The notes under the pieces were generated by a model that worked only from the letters and a program-made list of their open reading frames with translations, searched no databases and was not told the DNA's origin. From contig JANAVG010000006.1 of the NCBI GenBank assembly GCA_024213275.1, positions 82,166-146,165 on the forward strand: 64,000 bases of DNA, read 5' to 3'. Positions 24,821 to 33,739 of this stretch are shown in pieces. Origin of the DNA: Rossellomorea sp. BNER (GTDB lineage Bacteria; Bacillota; Bacilli; Bacillales; Bacillaceae_B). The translations under genes were made by a program, and so were the position numbers. The stretch's first letter is position 1, and each line of letters opens with the position of its first letter.

Positions 24821-26143
24821 ATGAAGGTGGTTACAATAGGCGGGGGATCGAGCTATACTCCTGAATTTGTAGAAGGTTTAATCAATCGTTACGAGGAGCT
24901 TCCCGTTAAAGAGCTTTGGTTAGTAGACATTGAGGAAGGAAAAGAAAAGCTTGAAATCGTCGGCCATTTAGCAAAAAGAATGGTGGAACAGGCAAAAGTC
25001 CCAATGACGATTCACCTGACCCTCGATCGTCAAAAAGCATTAAAAGGCGCCGACTTTGTTACTACTCAAATGAGGGTGGGGCAGCTCGAAGCTAGGATTC
25101 TTGATGAGAGACTTCCATTAAAATATGGAATGATTGGTCAGGAAACAAATGGGGCAGGGGGATTGTTTAAGGGACTTAGAACGATTCCGGTGTTATTAGA
25201 TATTGCAGCAGAAATGAACCAGTTATGTCCTGATGCTTGGTTAATCAATTTCACGAACCCTGCCGGAATGGTGACAGAAGCCTTATTGCGTTATGGTCAT
25301 CATGATAAAGTAGTAGGGGTTTGTAATTTACCTGTTAATATGCGGATGACGATAGCCAAGCTATTGAATGTGGGGGTAGATAGAGTCCATATTGACTTTG
25401 CGGGCTTAAATCATATGGTTTACGGAATAGATGTATTTGTTGATGGAGTTTCTGTATTGGATCATGTACTAGAATTAATGAGTGATCCTGAAAAACAAAT
25501 GTCGATGAAAAACATTGCACCACTCCCGTGGGACGCTGATTTTATCCGTAGTCTAGGTATCATCCCATGTCCATATCATCGTTACTACTATAAAAAAGAT
25601 GAAATATTAGAGACGGAGCTTGAGGAATACGAAACAGGTACGACTCGTGCGGAAGTGGTTCAAAAATTAGAAAGAGAATTATTTGAATTGTATAAGGATG
25701 AGGACTTAAAGGTCAAACCACGACAGTTGGAGCAGAGAGGGGGAGCCTATTATAGCGATGCTGCCTGTAACCTAATGTCTTCTATCTTTAACGATAAGGG
25801 TGATATTCAAACGCTAAATGTTCGGAATGATGGCGCTATTAAGGACTTACCAATCGAATCAGCTGTAGAAGTTAATTGTGTAGTAACAAAATCAGGCCCT
25901 AAGCCAATCGCTGTTGGCGAACTCCCTGTAGCGATAAATGGACTTATACAACAAATTAAATCTTTTGAGAGAATAGCAGCCGAAGCCGCAGTGACAGGAT
26001 CCTATGATATGGCTCTGCTCGCTATGACAATCAATCCACTCATTACAAGCGATATTAAAGCCAAGCAGCTTTTGAATGACATGCTTGAAGCACATAAAAA
26101 ATATCTCCCGCAATTTAAAGAAAGGCTTTATAGTTCGCTGTGA
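24821..26143 (+). CDS. licH: GH4 6-phospho-beta-glycosidase (LicH/CelF-like)
   Basis: A 440-residue cytoplasmic hydrolase that uses NAD and a divalent metal by an oxidation-elimination route. The dinucleotide motif is VVTIGGGSSYTPEF (3-16), the substrate region includes NFTNPAGMVTEA near residue 145, and the metal-binding cysteine and histidine are predicted in VGVCNLP and AGLNHM. It should cleave phosphorylated beta-linked disaccharides delivered by the preceding PTS. Beta-glucosides are the usual substrate; a GlcNAc-containing one is possible because of the neighbours. The symbol denotes family only. Confidence 0.88.
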   Translation: MKVVTIGGGSSYTPEFVEGLINRYEELPVKELWLVDIEEGKEKLEIVGHLAKRMVEQAKVPMTIHLTLDRQKALKGADFVTTQMRVGQLEARILDERLPLKYGMIGQETNGAGGLFKGLRTIPVLLDIAAEMNQLCPDAWLINFTNPAGMVTEALLRYGHHDKVVGVCNLPVNMRMTIAKLLNVGVDRVHIDFAGLNHMVYGIDVFVDGVSVLDHVLELMSDPEKQMSMKNIAPLPWDADFIRSLGIIPCPYHRYYYKKDEILETELEEYETGTTRAEVVQKLERELFELYKDEDLKVKPRQLEQRGGAYYSDAACNLMSSIFNDKGDIQTLNVRNDGAIKDLPIESAVEVNCVVTKSGPKPIAVGELPVAINGLIQQIKSFERIAAEAAVTGSYDMALLAMTINPLITSDIKAKQLLNDMLEAHKKYLPQFKERLYSSL

Positions 26144-26157
26144 AAGGCGTTATATAC

Positions 26158-26294
26158 TAAGGCTGTTTTAGAAAACTTTGTTGCTTTTTCAAAATAGAGT
26201 AGTGGTTGATTTCCGCTTCAATCCACTTCTTTATCGATGGTTTGCTTTCACAAACTCTATTTATAAAACAACAATCTTTAAGAAAAGAGCCTAT
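26158..26294. repeat. Family B copy 2 (reverse orientation)
   Basis: Left end AAGGCTGTTTTAGAAAACTT, right end CTTTAAGAAAAGAGCCTA, the two being imperfect inverses. The middle contains, reversed, the same TTTGTGAAAGCAAACCATCG and AGAAGTGGATTGAAGCGGAA wording as copy 1. It begins 15 bases after the GH4 stop and directly abuts family A copy 3. Confidence 0.8.
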
Positions 26295-26301
26295 ACTAAA
26301 A

Positions 26302-26428
26302 AAGAAGCGGCTATCCCTCAAGGGGTCCGGAACCACATTGTCTTTCCGAATACAGAGGATGTTTTGAGGATTTCCTCTAAATATTGAAGTTGTGGTTCCT
26401 GACAGCTTGGTTTGGGACTGCCTCTTCC
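26302..26428. repeat. Family A copy 3
   Basis: GCGGCTATCCCTCAAGGGGT on the left and GGTTTGGGACTGCCTCTTCC on the right form the outer stem; the centre has CCGGAACCACA and TTGTGGTTCC-like arms. It ends six bases from the stop codon of the leftward yngK-like gene, and with copy 2 of family B fills the gap between convergent genes. Confidence 0.85.
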
Positions 26429-26433
26429 TTTTG

Positions 26434-27996
26434 TTATTTCCCCACTCTAATCGTTTTAGCGTCTTTGCTTTCTACTCCAGTTGGGGATATCGATGTCACT
26501 CCATAGGTATATTTTTTATCAGAATCAACGGTTTTGTCTATATAGGTAGTAGTACCTTCTTGTTTGTAAACTACATCAATAATATTTGCCGGATTCTGAT
26601 AGTCTCCTTCTTTTATCCCCTCAAAACGATAGATAACGTATTTTCTTGCATCTGAATGTTTTTTATCATTTATCACAATTTGGATTTCATCGTTTCCTTT
26701 TTTCGCCTTAACAGTGTTTGGCTTTTTAGGGATATCATGACCATTCCAAGGAGTAGTCGGTGTTAAGGCAGGCGAGTTGTATAGCTCATTTTGGATAATA
26801 TCAGCATAACCAAGCGGGTTTTCTTGAATTTGTTGTAAGGAAAAATGCATTTGGCCATTTACAGACTCTTTCTTACGATTATCTTGGATCTGTCCCGGTA
26901 ATTCATAGGGATTAAACCAAGCTTGGTCAAAGTTGTCAGCGACTTTATAATCGGCCATTCCAATATAAAGATTTATAGGGTGAGTGTGGTCATACGAGGT
27001 AATCTCCTGATTCCACCAATCTAATAGAATAGAATAATTTGCAACCTCTAATTCTCTTGACCAATAAATTTGTGGTGTCAAATAATCAATGCTTCCATCC
27101 TTTATCCACTGTCTAGTATCAGCATATAAATCATCATAGTTTGTTTGACCTGCTTGCGTATTACTTCCTGTTGGGTCATCTGCTATATTTCGCCAAACTC
27201 CAAATGGAGAAATGCCAAATTGTACCCATGATTTCACCTCTTTAATGGAGGAGTTAATGTCAGACACAAGTTGATTTACATTATCCCGACGCCAATCTTC
27301 AATATTTGCAAAAGGCTCCCCATACTCTTCATAGGTTTTCTGGTCTGGAAATGTCTCTCCTGCTATTTTATATGGATAAAAATAGTCATCCATATGAACA
27401 GCCTCAATATCGTAGTTTTGGACTAACTCTACTACAGTATCAATCAAGTAATCTTGCACTTCAGGAATACCAGGATTCAAATAATATTGCTTACCGTATT
27501 TCAGGACCCAATCTGGATGTTGATGGGCAACATTATTGTCCGCAAGATCGCTTATTTCTTGCCCTGGCATTGTAATTCGATACGGGTTAACCCATGCATG
27601 GATTTCAATCCCTCGTTGATGGGCTTCAGTGACCATGATTTGTAGGGGATCATAGCCAGGATCTGTCCCTTGTGCCTTACCAGTTATGTATGTAGACCAT
27701 GGTGCTAATTCAGAAGGGTAAAAAGCGTCTGATGTGGGCTTTACCTGATAGATCACAGTATTGAACCCTTTTACTTTCAATTCATCAAGTGTCCCCTCAA
27801 CCCATCCAGTATACTCCTGCTTGTTCATCCCCGCTTTCATATCAATATTTTGTACTATCGCAATCCAAGCTGCCCGCATTTCATGCTTGGGTGAAGATGA
27901 TGTCGATGCGCTTGTTTTCTCTGGAAGGCTGACAATTACCAAGCTAAATAGAAGCGCCATGACGATGCATATCCTCGTTAAACCTAAAGACTTCAT
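26434..27996 (-). CDS. yngK: Secreted GHL10-family glycosidase (YngK-like)
   Basis: A 520-residue exported protein of the glycoside hydrolase-like 10 family (DUF187). A signal peptide covers about residues 1-30 (hydrophobic MALLFSLVIVSLP, then TSAS). The TIM-barrel domain contains MRAAWIAIVQNID, EIHAWVNPYRI and VHMDDYFYP, typical of the family; the C-terminal third resembles a fibronectin-type domain with Tyr/Gly-rich strands. Related enzymes act on peptidoglycan or other GlcNAc-containing polymers, which would connect with the neighbouring murein-sugar locus, but no substrate is proven here. Membrane anchoring by lipobox is not seen. Confidence 0.85.
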   Translation of the reverse strand: MKSLGLTRICIVMALLFSLVIVSLPEKTSASTSSSPKHEMRAAWIAIVQNIDMKAGMNKQEYTGWVEGTLDELKVKGFNTVIYQVKPTSDAFYPSELAPWSTYITGKAQGTDPGYDPLQIMVTEAHQRGIEIHAWVNPYRITMPGQEISDLADNNVAHQHPDWVLKYGKQYYLNPGIPEVQDYLIDTVVELVQNYDIEAVHMDDYFYPYKIAGETFPDQKTYEEYGEPFANIEDWRRDNVNQLVSDINSSIKEVKSWVQFGISPFGVWRNIADDPTGSNTQAGQTNYDDLYADTRQWIKDGSIDYLTPQIYWSRELEVANYSILLDWWNQEITSYDHTHPINLYIGMADYKVADNFDQAWFNPYELPGQIQDNRKKESVNGQMHFSLQQIQENPLGYADIIQNELYNSPALTPTTPWNGHDIPKKPNTVKAKKGNDEIQIVINDKKHSDARKYVIYRFEGIKEGDYQNPANIIDVVYKQEGTTTYIDKTVDSDKKYTYGVTSISPTGVESKDAKTIRVGK

Positions 27997-28408
27997 ACGA
28001 ATCCCTCTCTTTCAGTTTTTTATTCTTATTGATAAAACCTTTTCAAGGTGGAATAATATTTCAAAATGTTAATAATTTTCTTGAAATATTATTTCTGATT
28101 CTATTATATCGACTCTATTAAAAATGGTACATAGTTCCATAATCATATAATTTGAATTTTCAGAATAAACATCATGCCATTTGTAACCTAATCTGGGCAT
28201 AAAGACTTTGGGGAAATAGTGGGGGATTCGATAATTGTACCAGGCACAGAACCCCCGATTTGTACCTGGTACAAATCGTCTATTTTGTACCAGGTACAAG
28301 ATTTGCAAAACACTGTCTTTTAAACTACATAAAAATGATATTTGGATGGAAAGAAAGGGGGGAAGGGTAATGTTGAAATGACCTAGAGTTTTTCTATTAT
28401 ATAGAGCC
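27997..28408. other. Region between yngK and the germination operon
   Basis: No gene is supported. The region contains the promoter area of yngK, with AT-rich palindrome-like TTATT/AATAA runs around 28050-28100, and family G palindromes at 28235-28299. A 113-codon open frame on the minus strand is unlike any known protein and overlaps these repeats, so it was not called. Confidence 0.4.
28235..28299. repeat. Family G: three palindromes spaced 25 bp apart
   Basis: TTGTACCAGGCACA (centre 28242, one arm damaged), ATTTGTACCTGGTACAAAT (centre 28267, perfect 9-base arms) and TTGTACCAGGTACAA (centre 28292, perfect 7-base arms). Centres are exactly 25 bases apart. They lie about 240 bases upstream of the yngK start. 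They may be operators or a cluster of a short palindromic repeat known in Bacillus-type genomes. Confidence 0.7.
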
Positions 28409-28437
28409 AAAAAAACCTTTTCTATTAGGAAAAGGGG
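28409..28437 (-). terminator. Terminator of the germination operon
   Basis: On the minus strand CCTTTTC pairs with GAAAAGG, followed by TTTTTTT. It lies 45 bases after the last gene of the operon. Confidence 0.75.
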
Positions 28438-28481
28438 TAAGGGCTATAAAGCCTATTTGCATTTTGTAAATTCAACATAGT

Positions 28482-29603
28482 TTAATAAGTTTGATTTTTG
28501 CGTTGATGTTTTTTTATTAATTTTTTTATTTTATATACACCAAGCAATAATAATGGCAGGGCTAAACCGTAAGTTGCTGCATAGAACAACCAAATTTCTT
28601 TATTATACGCTCCAGCTGCCTGAACATTTGGAAAAACAATAAGAGAAAGCAAAATTGTAATCATTCCTAAAGGTGTAGTAAATGCACGATAATCCTTTAT
28701 ATTAAATAGATTTACAAATACAACAACCGATACGTAAAAGTACATTACCGCTCGAATAAAGGTTGTAATCACCCAAATTGCTCCCAGAAAAGCTTCGATA
28801 CGCATGAGGAAATTCCCTATATTAATTTTTTTGGCCAAGGCATAACTTGGTGCACTATTATTTGCTGTTAAATGGGGGCCAAGAACTAAGATGTTAAGAA
28901 GGATCACAATAATTAAGATAATGCCCCCTATCAATGTTCCAATGTAAAATGCTTTTTCTCCTTGTTGCCGTTGATTAATCTGAGAAGGGAAAATCATTAA
29001 AAACATAACAGGAGATAAGGAAAACACGCTCACATAAAAGAGTGTTGCCCTTATGATCGGTTTGGTTCCTTCTTCTAATACGGGCTGTATGTTTTGTAAA
29101 TTTGCTTCTGGAAGAATGGCTAATATAAGAAAAGTAAGTAATAGAACAAATGGGATGAATAAAACCTCTACCGAACGAGTAAAAGCTTCAATGCCAAGTC
29201 TTACTGCCATAACAACAACAAGTACAAACAAGATATTGATAAAGATTAGTGGAGTTTCAGGCATCCAAAATGTTTTTATAAAATCTCCAACATAAAAAAT
29301 GATCTCAGCCGCTGTTGAATACGCCCAGAAAAAGAAGGCAAGATTAATGACCTTTCCAATCCACTTTCCAAAAACCTTTTCAACTACTTGATTTAAAGCA
29401 AGATGGGGATACAATCTTCCAATTCTAATATATAACCATACTAAAATTAAACCTAAACCTGTACCGATCATTGCTGCAAGCCAGGCATCCTGCTTGGCTA
29501 AATCTGCTAGTGGAGAAGGAGTATGTAAAATAACCGTTCCAACTGAAAATAAGAGAACTAAAATCATAAATTGATGTGCTGATATTTTAAAATTCTCAAT
29601 CAT
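28482..29603 (-). CDS. Germinant receptor B subunit (GerAB/GerKB family)
   Basis: A 373-residue inner spore membrane protein of the endospore germination permease family (APC superfamily), about ten membrane segments. It is thought to bind the germinant. The N-terminus ISAHQFMILVLLFSVGTVIL and the loop AVRLGIEAFTRSVEV are typical. The last gene of the operon, 53 bases after the small D gene. Expressed in the forespore under sigma-G in relatives; no promoter was located by eye. Which germinant is recognised cannot be read from sequence. Confidence 0.9.
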   Translation of the reverse strand: MIENFKISAHQFMILVLLFSVGTVILHTPSPLADLAKQDAWLAAMIGTGLGLILVWLYIRIGRLYPHLALNQVVEKVFGKWIGKVINLAFFFWAYSTAAEIIFYVGDFIKTFWMPETPLIFINILFVLVVVMAVRLGIEAFTRSVEVLFIPFVLLLTFLILAILPEANLQNIQPVLEEGTKPIIRATLFYVSVFSLSPVMFLMIFPSQINQRQQGEKAFYIGTLIGGIILIIVILLNILVLGPHLTANNSAPSYALAKKINIGNFLMRIEAFLGAIWVITTFIRAVMYFYVSVVVFVNLFNIKDYRAFTTPLGMITILLSLIVFPNVQAAGAYNKEIWLFYAATYGLALPLLLLGVYKIKKLIKKHQRKNQTY

Positions 29604-29656
29604 TTTAACACCTAGGTTCCTTTCTAAAGATGGTTATTTCTTATAAAGGTATCCTA

Positions 29657-29890
29657 TTACTTCAATAACTTCATCATCACATCACTTAAAGGTTTATAAA
29701 TAAAAGTGATTAAATCGAGGGGGTTAGGAATTTTCACAGCTAAACTTTGAGCTATGCATAACCCCGTTCCAAATACGAGTAAAAAGGAAAACACGATTAA
29801 TTCCTTCTTCTTTCTTTTCTTCCAGAGGGGTGGAACTTCGAAAACAATAATGAGGATGGTCACTAATAGTATTCCAATAATAATCCACAT
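29657..29890 (-). CDS. Small germinant receptor D-type subunit
   Basis: A 77-residue protein with two hydrophobic segments (about 2-18 and 31-50) separated by PPLWKKRKKKE. Many ger operons of Bacillus encode a two-segment D protein of this size that modulates receptor activity. Its position between A and B genes supports this. The family is recognised by size, topology and place only. Confidence 0.75.
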   Translation of the reverse strand: MWIIIGILLVTILIIVFEVPPLWKKRKKKELIVFSFLLVFGTGLCIAQSLAVKIPNPLDLITFIYKPLSDVMMKLLK

Positions 29891-29948
29891 AACAAACTCC
29901 TCCCGAATTATTTATATAACGGTTAGGACATTCCGCATTATTCTAATG

Positions 29949-31535
29949 TTATATTCTCTCTTTCGGTTTAGGCGGGGGAGTGTCTTCACGCTTTACATTT
30001 TTCTGACTAATTAAGCGAGGTCTTGTAGATAATCCCCAGTGTGGTAAGCGAAATAGAGCATCCTTCTGGTCGGCTCCTATGTACGGAGCAAATGGAGCCA
30101 TATAAGGTACTCCAAAGGAACGCAAGCTGCATAAATGGAGAATAAGAGCGATTAAGCCAATAATTATCCCAAATAATCCAAATGAAGCGGCTAAGCCCAT
30201 AAATGGGAAGCGTAACATCCTGACAGCTATGGCTAAGTTAAAAGAACTGACGACAAAGCTGGATATCGCGGTAATGGCTACAACGATTACCATAGCAGCA
30301 GATACAATTCCCGCTTCAACAGCGGCAGTCCCAATAACCAACGTTCCAACAATTGAAACAGCCTGTCCTACTGCTCTTGGCATTCTAAGTCCTGCTTCTC
30401 GTAGGATTTCAAAGGTTACTTCCATCATTAGAGCTTCTATAAAGGCTGGAAAGGGGACACCTTCTCGTTGGGCAGCCAAACTAATCAAAAGTGGTGTCGG
30501 CAGCATTTCCTGATGAAAGGTCGTGAGGGCGATGTATAATGATGGACCTAATAATGCGATGATGAACCCTAGAAATCGTAACATCCGAAGTAATGTACTA
30601 CTATCTGCTCTCTGATAATAGTCATCAGCTGTTTGAAAAAACTGTACAAAAAGTCCTGGCACAAGTAAGGGGTGTGGAGAACCATCAATCATAATAGCCA
30701 CCCGGCCTTCTAGTAATGCAGCTGCCGTTACATCAGGGCGTTCTGTATGAAATATGGTTGGAAAAGGCGTGTAGGTTTCATCTTGAATTAATTCTTCAAT
30801 ATATCCACCGTCTAGTATGCCATCAATATCGATTCGATTCAGACGCGTTCTGACTTCCTCTACCACTTTTTCATTTGCAATCCCATTAATGAATAAAATA
30901 GAAACATCTGTTTTGGTTTCTTTTCCAATTTTCTTATTCTCAATCCAAAGGTTTGGATTATTGATCTTGCGCCTTACTAGTGATGTATTCGTCCGTAAAC
31001 TTTCAGAGAAGGATTCTTTAGGACCTCTAATGGACGGTTCATTGGTGTTTTCATTAACACCCCGATCCTTTCCTCCCTTCATACCCACAGAAAGACTTTC
31101 ATTATAGCCGTCTACAAATATAATGACATTCCCAGATAATAAGGATGTAAATAATTCATCATAATTTTCGATATATTTGATACTTCCTACTGTAAGAATC
31201 GATTCTTCTAAATAAGTTAAAAAGGAGTTACTATTTACATTATTCGTAGTGTTAAAGGGTGTTTTTTGTGAATCTAACATTAACGTTTCGAGAATGAAAT
31301 TTTGAACAGAAGGACTGTCTATCAAACCCTCCGTATAGATGACAGCGATACTAGTATTGAAATTCTCACCGATTTTAATGTTTCTAATCGTAATATCATC
31401 ACTATTTCCTGTTTTATCTTTAATAAATTGGATATTATCCTCTAAACTTTCGAAAATCGGTTGTTGCTCCGTACCTTTTGAATTGGTTTTTTGAAAATTG
31501 GAGGGAGTCCTACGATTTTTCCTAAACTTTCTCAC
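29949..31535 (-). CDS. Germinant receptor A subunit (GerAA/GerKA family)
   Basis: A 528-residue membrane protein. A soluble N-terminal part of about 310 residues (with TEGLIDSPSVQ, FVDGYNESLSVG and MIDGSPHPLLVPGLFVQFFQ) precedes five to six membrane segments and a hydrophilic tail rich in Pro/Lys. LLISLAAQREGVPFPAFIEA and RMPRAVGQAVSIVGTLVIG are the family stretches. GerA-family A subunits assemble into membrane channels that release ions on germinant binding. It is the second gene of the operon. Confidence 0.93.
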   Translation of the reverse strand: MRKFRKNRRTPSNFQKTNSKGTEQQPIFESLEDNIQFIKDKTGNSDDITIRNIKIGENFNTSIAVIYTEGLIDSPSVQNFILETLMLDSQKTPFNTTNNVNSNSFLTYLEESILTVGSIKYIENYDELFTSLLSGNVIIFVDGYNESLSVGMKGGKDRGVNENTNEPSIRGPKESFSESLRTNTSLVRRKINNPNLWIENKKIGKETKTDVSILFINGIANEKVVEEVRTRLNRIDIDGILDGGYIEELIQDETYTPFPTIFHTERPDVTAAALLEGRVAIMIDGSPHPLLVPGLFVQFFQTADDYYQRADSSTLLRMLRFLGFIIALLGPSLYIALTTFHQEMLPTPLLISLAAQREGVPFPAFIEALMMEVTFEILREAGLRMPRAVGQAVSIVGTLVIGTAAVEAGIVSAAMVIVVAITAISSFVVSSFNLAIAVRMLRFPFMGLAASFGLFGIIIGLIALILHLCSLRSFGVPYMAPFAPYIGADQKDALFRLPHWGLSTRPRLISQKNVKREDTPPPKPKERI

Positions 31536-31679
31536 TATAATCCTCCTAAACCGTTTTTCATCATTATGAGCTTAATTATTTTTTCATAAACTTTATTTTT
31601 CCATTCCTTTGATTAAAGATTATAGTAGGGATTAAACAATATAGAAGGGAATGTCATTTATTAAACCCGTACAATAATA

Positions 31680-32888
31680 TTAATCCACTGTTATCTCATT
31701 TATAGGAGAATTTGCTATCGTACCAGTTCTGCGAATTTTTAAATCGATATCTACCTTAACTGGCATTTCTGTAAACAGTTGATTCCAATTATCCTTGTTC
31801 TTTTTCCAATATTCAGGGTTAGATCGATGTATAGCTTCTCCGAAACCAAATAGATCTGATTCATATTTGTTTTGGGTTACTTTTAAAGCAGCATTAATTT
31901 TATCTTTAATTTTTTTTTCCGTTCTTTTTTCTAATTCAGCAATTTTCTTGGATTTAGTTAAATCAAGTCCCTTGCACCCTATTTCAGCCACATTTCCTTC
32001 AGCTTGAACCTTAATATTTCCCTGTGGTTTTCCATCTTTAATCCCCGCTACCAGATCCGCTTTTGTTTCAAGGATCTCAATTCCTGCGTTTCCTTCTTCT
32101 TTAGGGCAAGAGATGGTTACAATGGTACTTTTCACTTTGTCCAAAGCATAGTGAAGACCTTTACTTTCGAATTCATTTAACCAACCAATTAATTTATCTC
32201 CTTTAAATACAGCTAACCCTTGATATTGCAATTGTGTTAAAGGTTCTATCTGTTCTAAATTTTGTTTGCTTTTTCCTGCTTGGACATCTCCATCTATGCG
32301 GATTCCTGTTAATTTTACTTCCTTTCCATCACTGACCAGTTCTTCGATCAGTTGATCCAATGTCAAAGTTGCACTCGGTGCCCACGCTTCTTCTGATGTT
32401 TCAAGGGACGAAAATAATTTATTTGATGGAATATCTTCTAAGGGAGTTAAGACTTTTAAAACATCTTCAGCTCTAGCATCTTTTGCGACGGCGAAATAAA
32501 AATCAGTTCGAAGTTCTTGATCCCTCGATAACAAATCTAATACCTCACTTATTCCCTCTTTAGCGAGTTCATCTCCCAAAATGACCATTCGAAGATGTGC
32601 GGCATAAATTTTTCGTGGTGCGGTGGTCGTCATTCTCCTAATAGCTTCGAGTAATGTTTTTCCGGTTGATTTATAAACAATAACAGGTGTTTTACTCCCG
32701 CCGCCCGCTTTTGCTGCGATTTCCCCAGGATTAACGACTTGAAAGGTAACCGTGTATTGATCATCCGATTTATCAATCCCCATTCCGATACCAATTGCCA
32801 ACTCATTTAACTCTATTCGGTTCCAGCATCCGGTAAGAAGGGTGCAAAGAATTAGGGAAATCACCATTTTAAGGAATCTTCTATACAT
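31680..32888 (-). CDS. Germinant receptor C subunit lipoprotein (GerAC/GerKC family)
   Basis: A 402-residue lipoprotein. The lipobox LLTGC puts the acylated cysteine at residue 21, and WNRIELNELAIGIGMGID follows, the standard GerC start. The three-domain GerC fold is inferred from length and the conserved KIYAAHLRMVILGDELA stretch. It is the first gene of the operon here, ahead of A, D and B; many Bacillus operons are A-B-C. A 144-base gap separates it from the A gene. Confidence 0.93.
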   Translation of the reverse strand: MYRRFLKMVISLILCTLLTGCWNRIELNELAIGIGMGIDKSDDQYTVTFQVVNPGEIAAKAGGGSKTPVIVYKSTGKTLLEAIRRMTTTAPRKIYAAHLRMVILGDELAKEGISEVLDLLSRDQELRTDFYFAVAKDARAEDVLKVLTPLEDIPSNKLFSSLETSEEAWAPSATLTLDQLIEELVSDGKEVKLTGIRIDGDVQAGKSKQNLEQIEPLTQLQYQGLAVFKGDKLIGWLNEFESKGLHYALDKVKSTIVTISCPKEEGNAGIEILETKADLVAGIKDGKPQGNIKVQAEGNVAEIGCKGLDLTKSKKIAELEKRTEKKIKDKINAALKVTQNKYESDLFGFGEAIHRSNPEYWKKNKDNWNQLFTEMPVKVDIDLKIRRTGTIANSPINEITVD

Positions 32889-33093
32889 CTAAAATCTCCT
32901 AACTAGATATTTATCCGGCCACTCCAATATCGATACATTATTTATTTCTTTTAGCTTTTAATTAAAGAGTAGTTATTATTCACGGTTCTAATGATTCTTA
33001 CAAATAACTTTGGATAAGAAATGAAAGGATGTTATCAGACATCCCCCGGAAAGGAGCTCTGAAAAAATAAAGATCTTTAGGTTCTTATTACAA

Positions 33094-33235
33094 AAGGCTC
33101 TTTTCGTAAACTTTGTTGCTTTTGGTTAATTATAAACATCTTAAATATTATGACGAAAAGATGCCCCGAAACCTTAATACTTACGGGTTTCTAATCTTGT
33201 TCGAAAAGCAACAATCTATTCGAAAACAGCCTTAC
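33094..33235. repeat. Family B copy 3
   Basis: AAGGCTCTTTTCGTAAACTT at the left and CTATTCGAAAACAGCCTT at the right, with inner TTGTTGCTTTTGG and GAAAAGCAACAATC arms. The unpaired middle is TGACGAAAAGATGCCCCGAA then ACTTACGGGTTTC. It lies right after the yjcZ terminator, upstream of the germination operon. The bases between 32889 and 33093 hold no gene. Confidence 0.85.
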
Positions 33236-33236
33236 A

Positions 33237-33276
33237 AAATAAAAAACGAGTCATGAAAGAGAGATTCATGACTCGC
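33237..33276 (-). terminator. Terminator of yjcZ
   Basis: CGAGTCATGAA pairs perfectly with TTCATGACTCG around a seven-base loop, and on the minus strand TTTTTTATTTTG follows. It ends the small sporulation gene. Confidence 0.88.
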
Positions 33277-33283
33277 TTGGTAA

Positions 33284-33430
33284 TTAACAACCTTTAAAGG
33301 AAGCACCAATAATGATTAACAGAATAAATAAAACAACGATTAAGGCAAAGCCTCCACCATGTCTGTTGCCGCCATAACCAAAATTATTGCCACCATACCC
33401 ATATCCTCCGTACCTATTGCAAAAAAACAT
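33284..33430 (-). CDS. YjcZ-family small sporulation protein
   Basis: A 48-residue protein read directly from the minus strand (start codon at 33428-33430, GGGAGGGAAACG ribosome site). The N-terminal half is Gly/Tyr/Asn-rich ([19 protein letters not shown]); the C-terminal half is one hydrophobic segment ([15 protein letters not shown]) ending GASFKGC. This pattern is that of the YjcZ/SscA family of small spore proteins made in the mother cell. A larger minus-strand open frame over the same bases is in another frame and is not real. Confidence 0.85.
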   Translation of the reverse strand: MFFCNRYGGYGYGGNNFGYGGNRHGGGFALIVVLFILLIIIGASFKGC

Positions 33431-33739
33431 ATCGTTTCCCTCCCAACCTTTTTTCTAGTCCATATTATGAGAGAATAAATGGTTTTGCTTGTACTCGTGT
33501 CCATGATACGAATATCCTCCATTCATGCAATTAATAGAGCTTTATCATGAAATCGAGTCTCGGTAGTTCTTCTATAGGCTTCATCTTTTTCAGGAATTTT
33601 CGATTAAAAGGATAATAAGAATGAAGGAAATGTATAATCATTCGACAACTTTATACAATCTTTACACTATGAAAAAGTTACCTCAATATCTATTTGCTAA
33701 TCTACTTATGATTCTAGTAAGCAGAGGAGGAAATTTTTA
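33431..33739. other. Divergent upstream region of yjcZ and the metallophosphoesterase
   Basis: Three hundred bases with no further gene. AT-rich; promoter elements for either gene are not convincing by eye. A GCAGAGGAGGAAA ribosome site stands before the rightward gene. Confidence 0.4.

Noticed and set aside
26178..26387. Plus-strand frames between the GH4 and yngK-like genes
   Set aside because: They lie inside family B and A repeats.
28069..28410. 113-codon minus-strand frame before yngK
   Set aside because: It spans the family G palindromes, has no known resemblance, and reads as translated intergenic DNA.
33340..33522. 60-codon minus-strand frame
   Set aside because: It overlaps the yjcZ gene in another frame, has no ribosome site, and the yjcZ product is recognisable.
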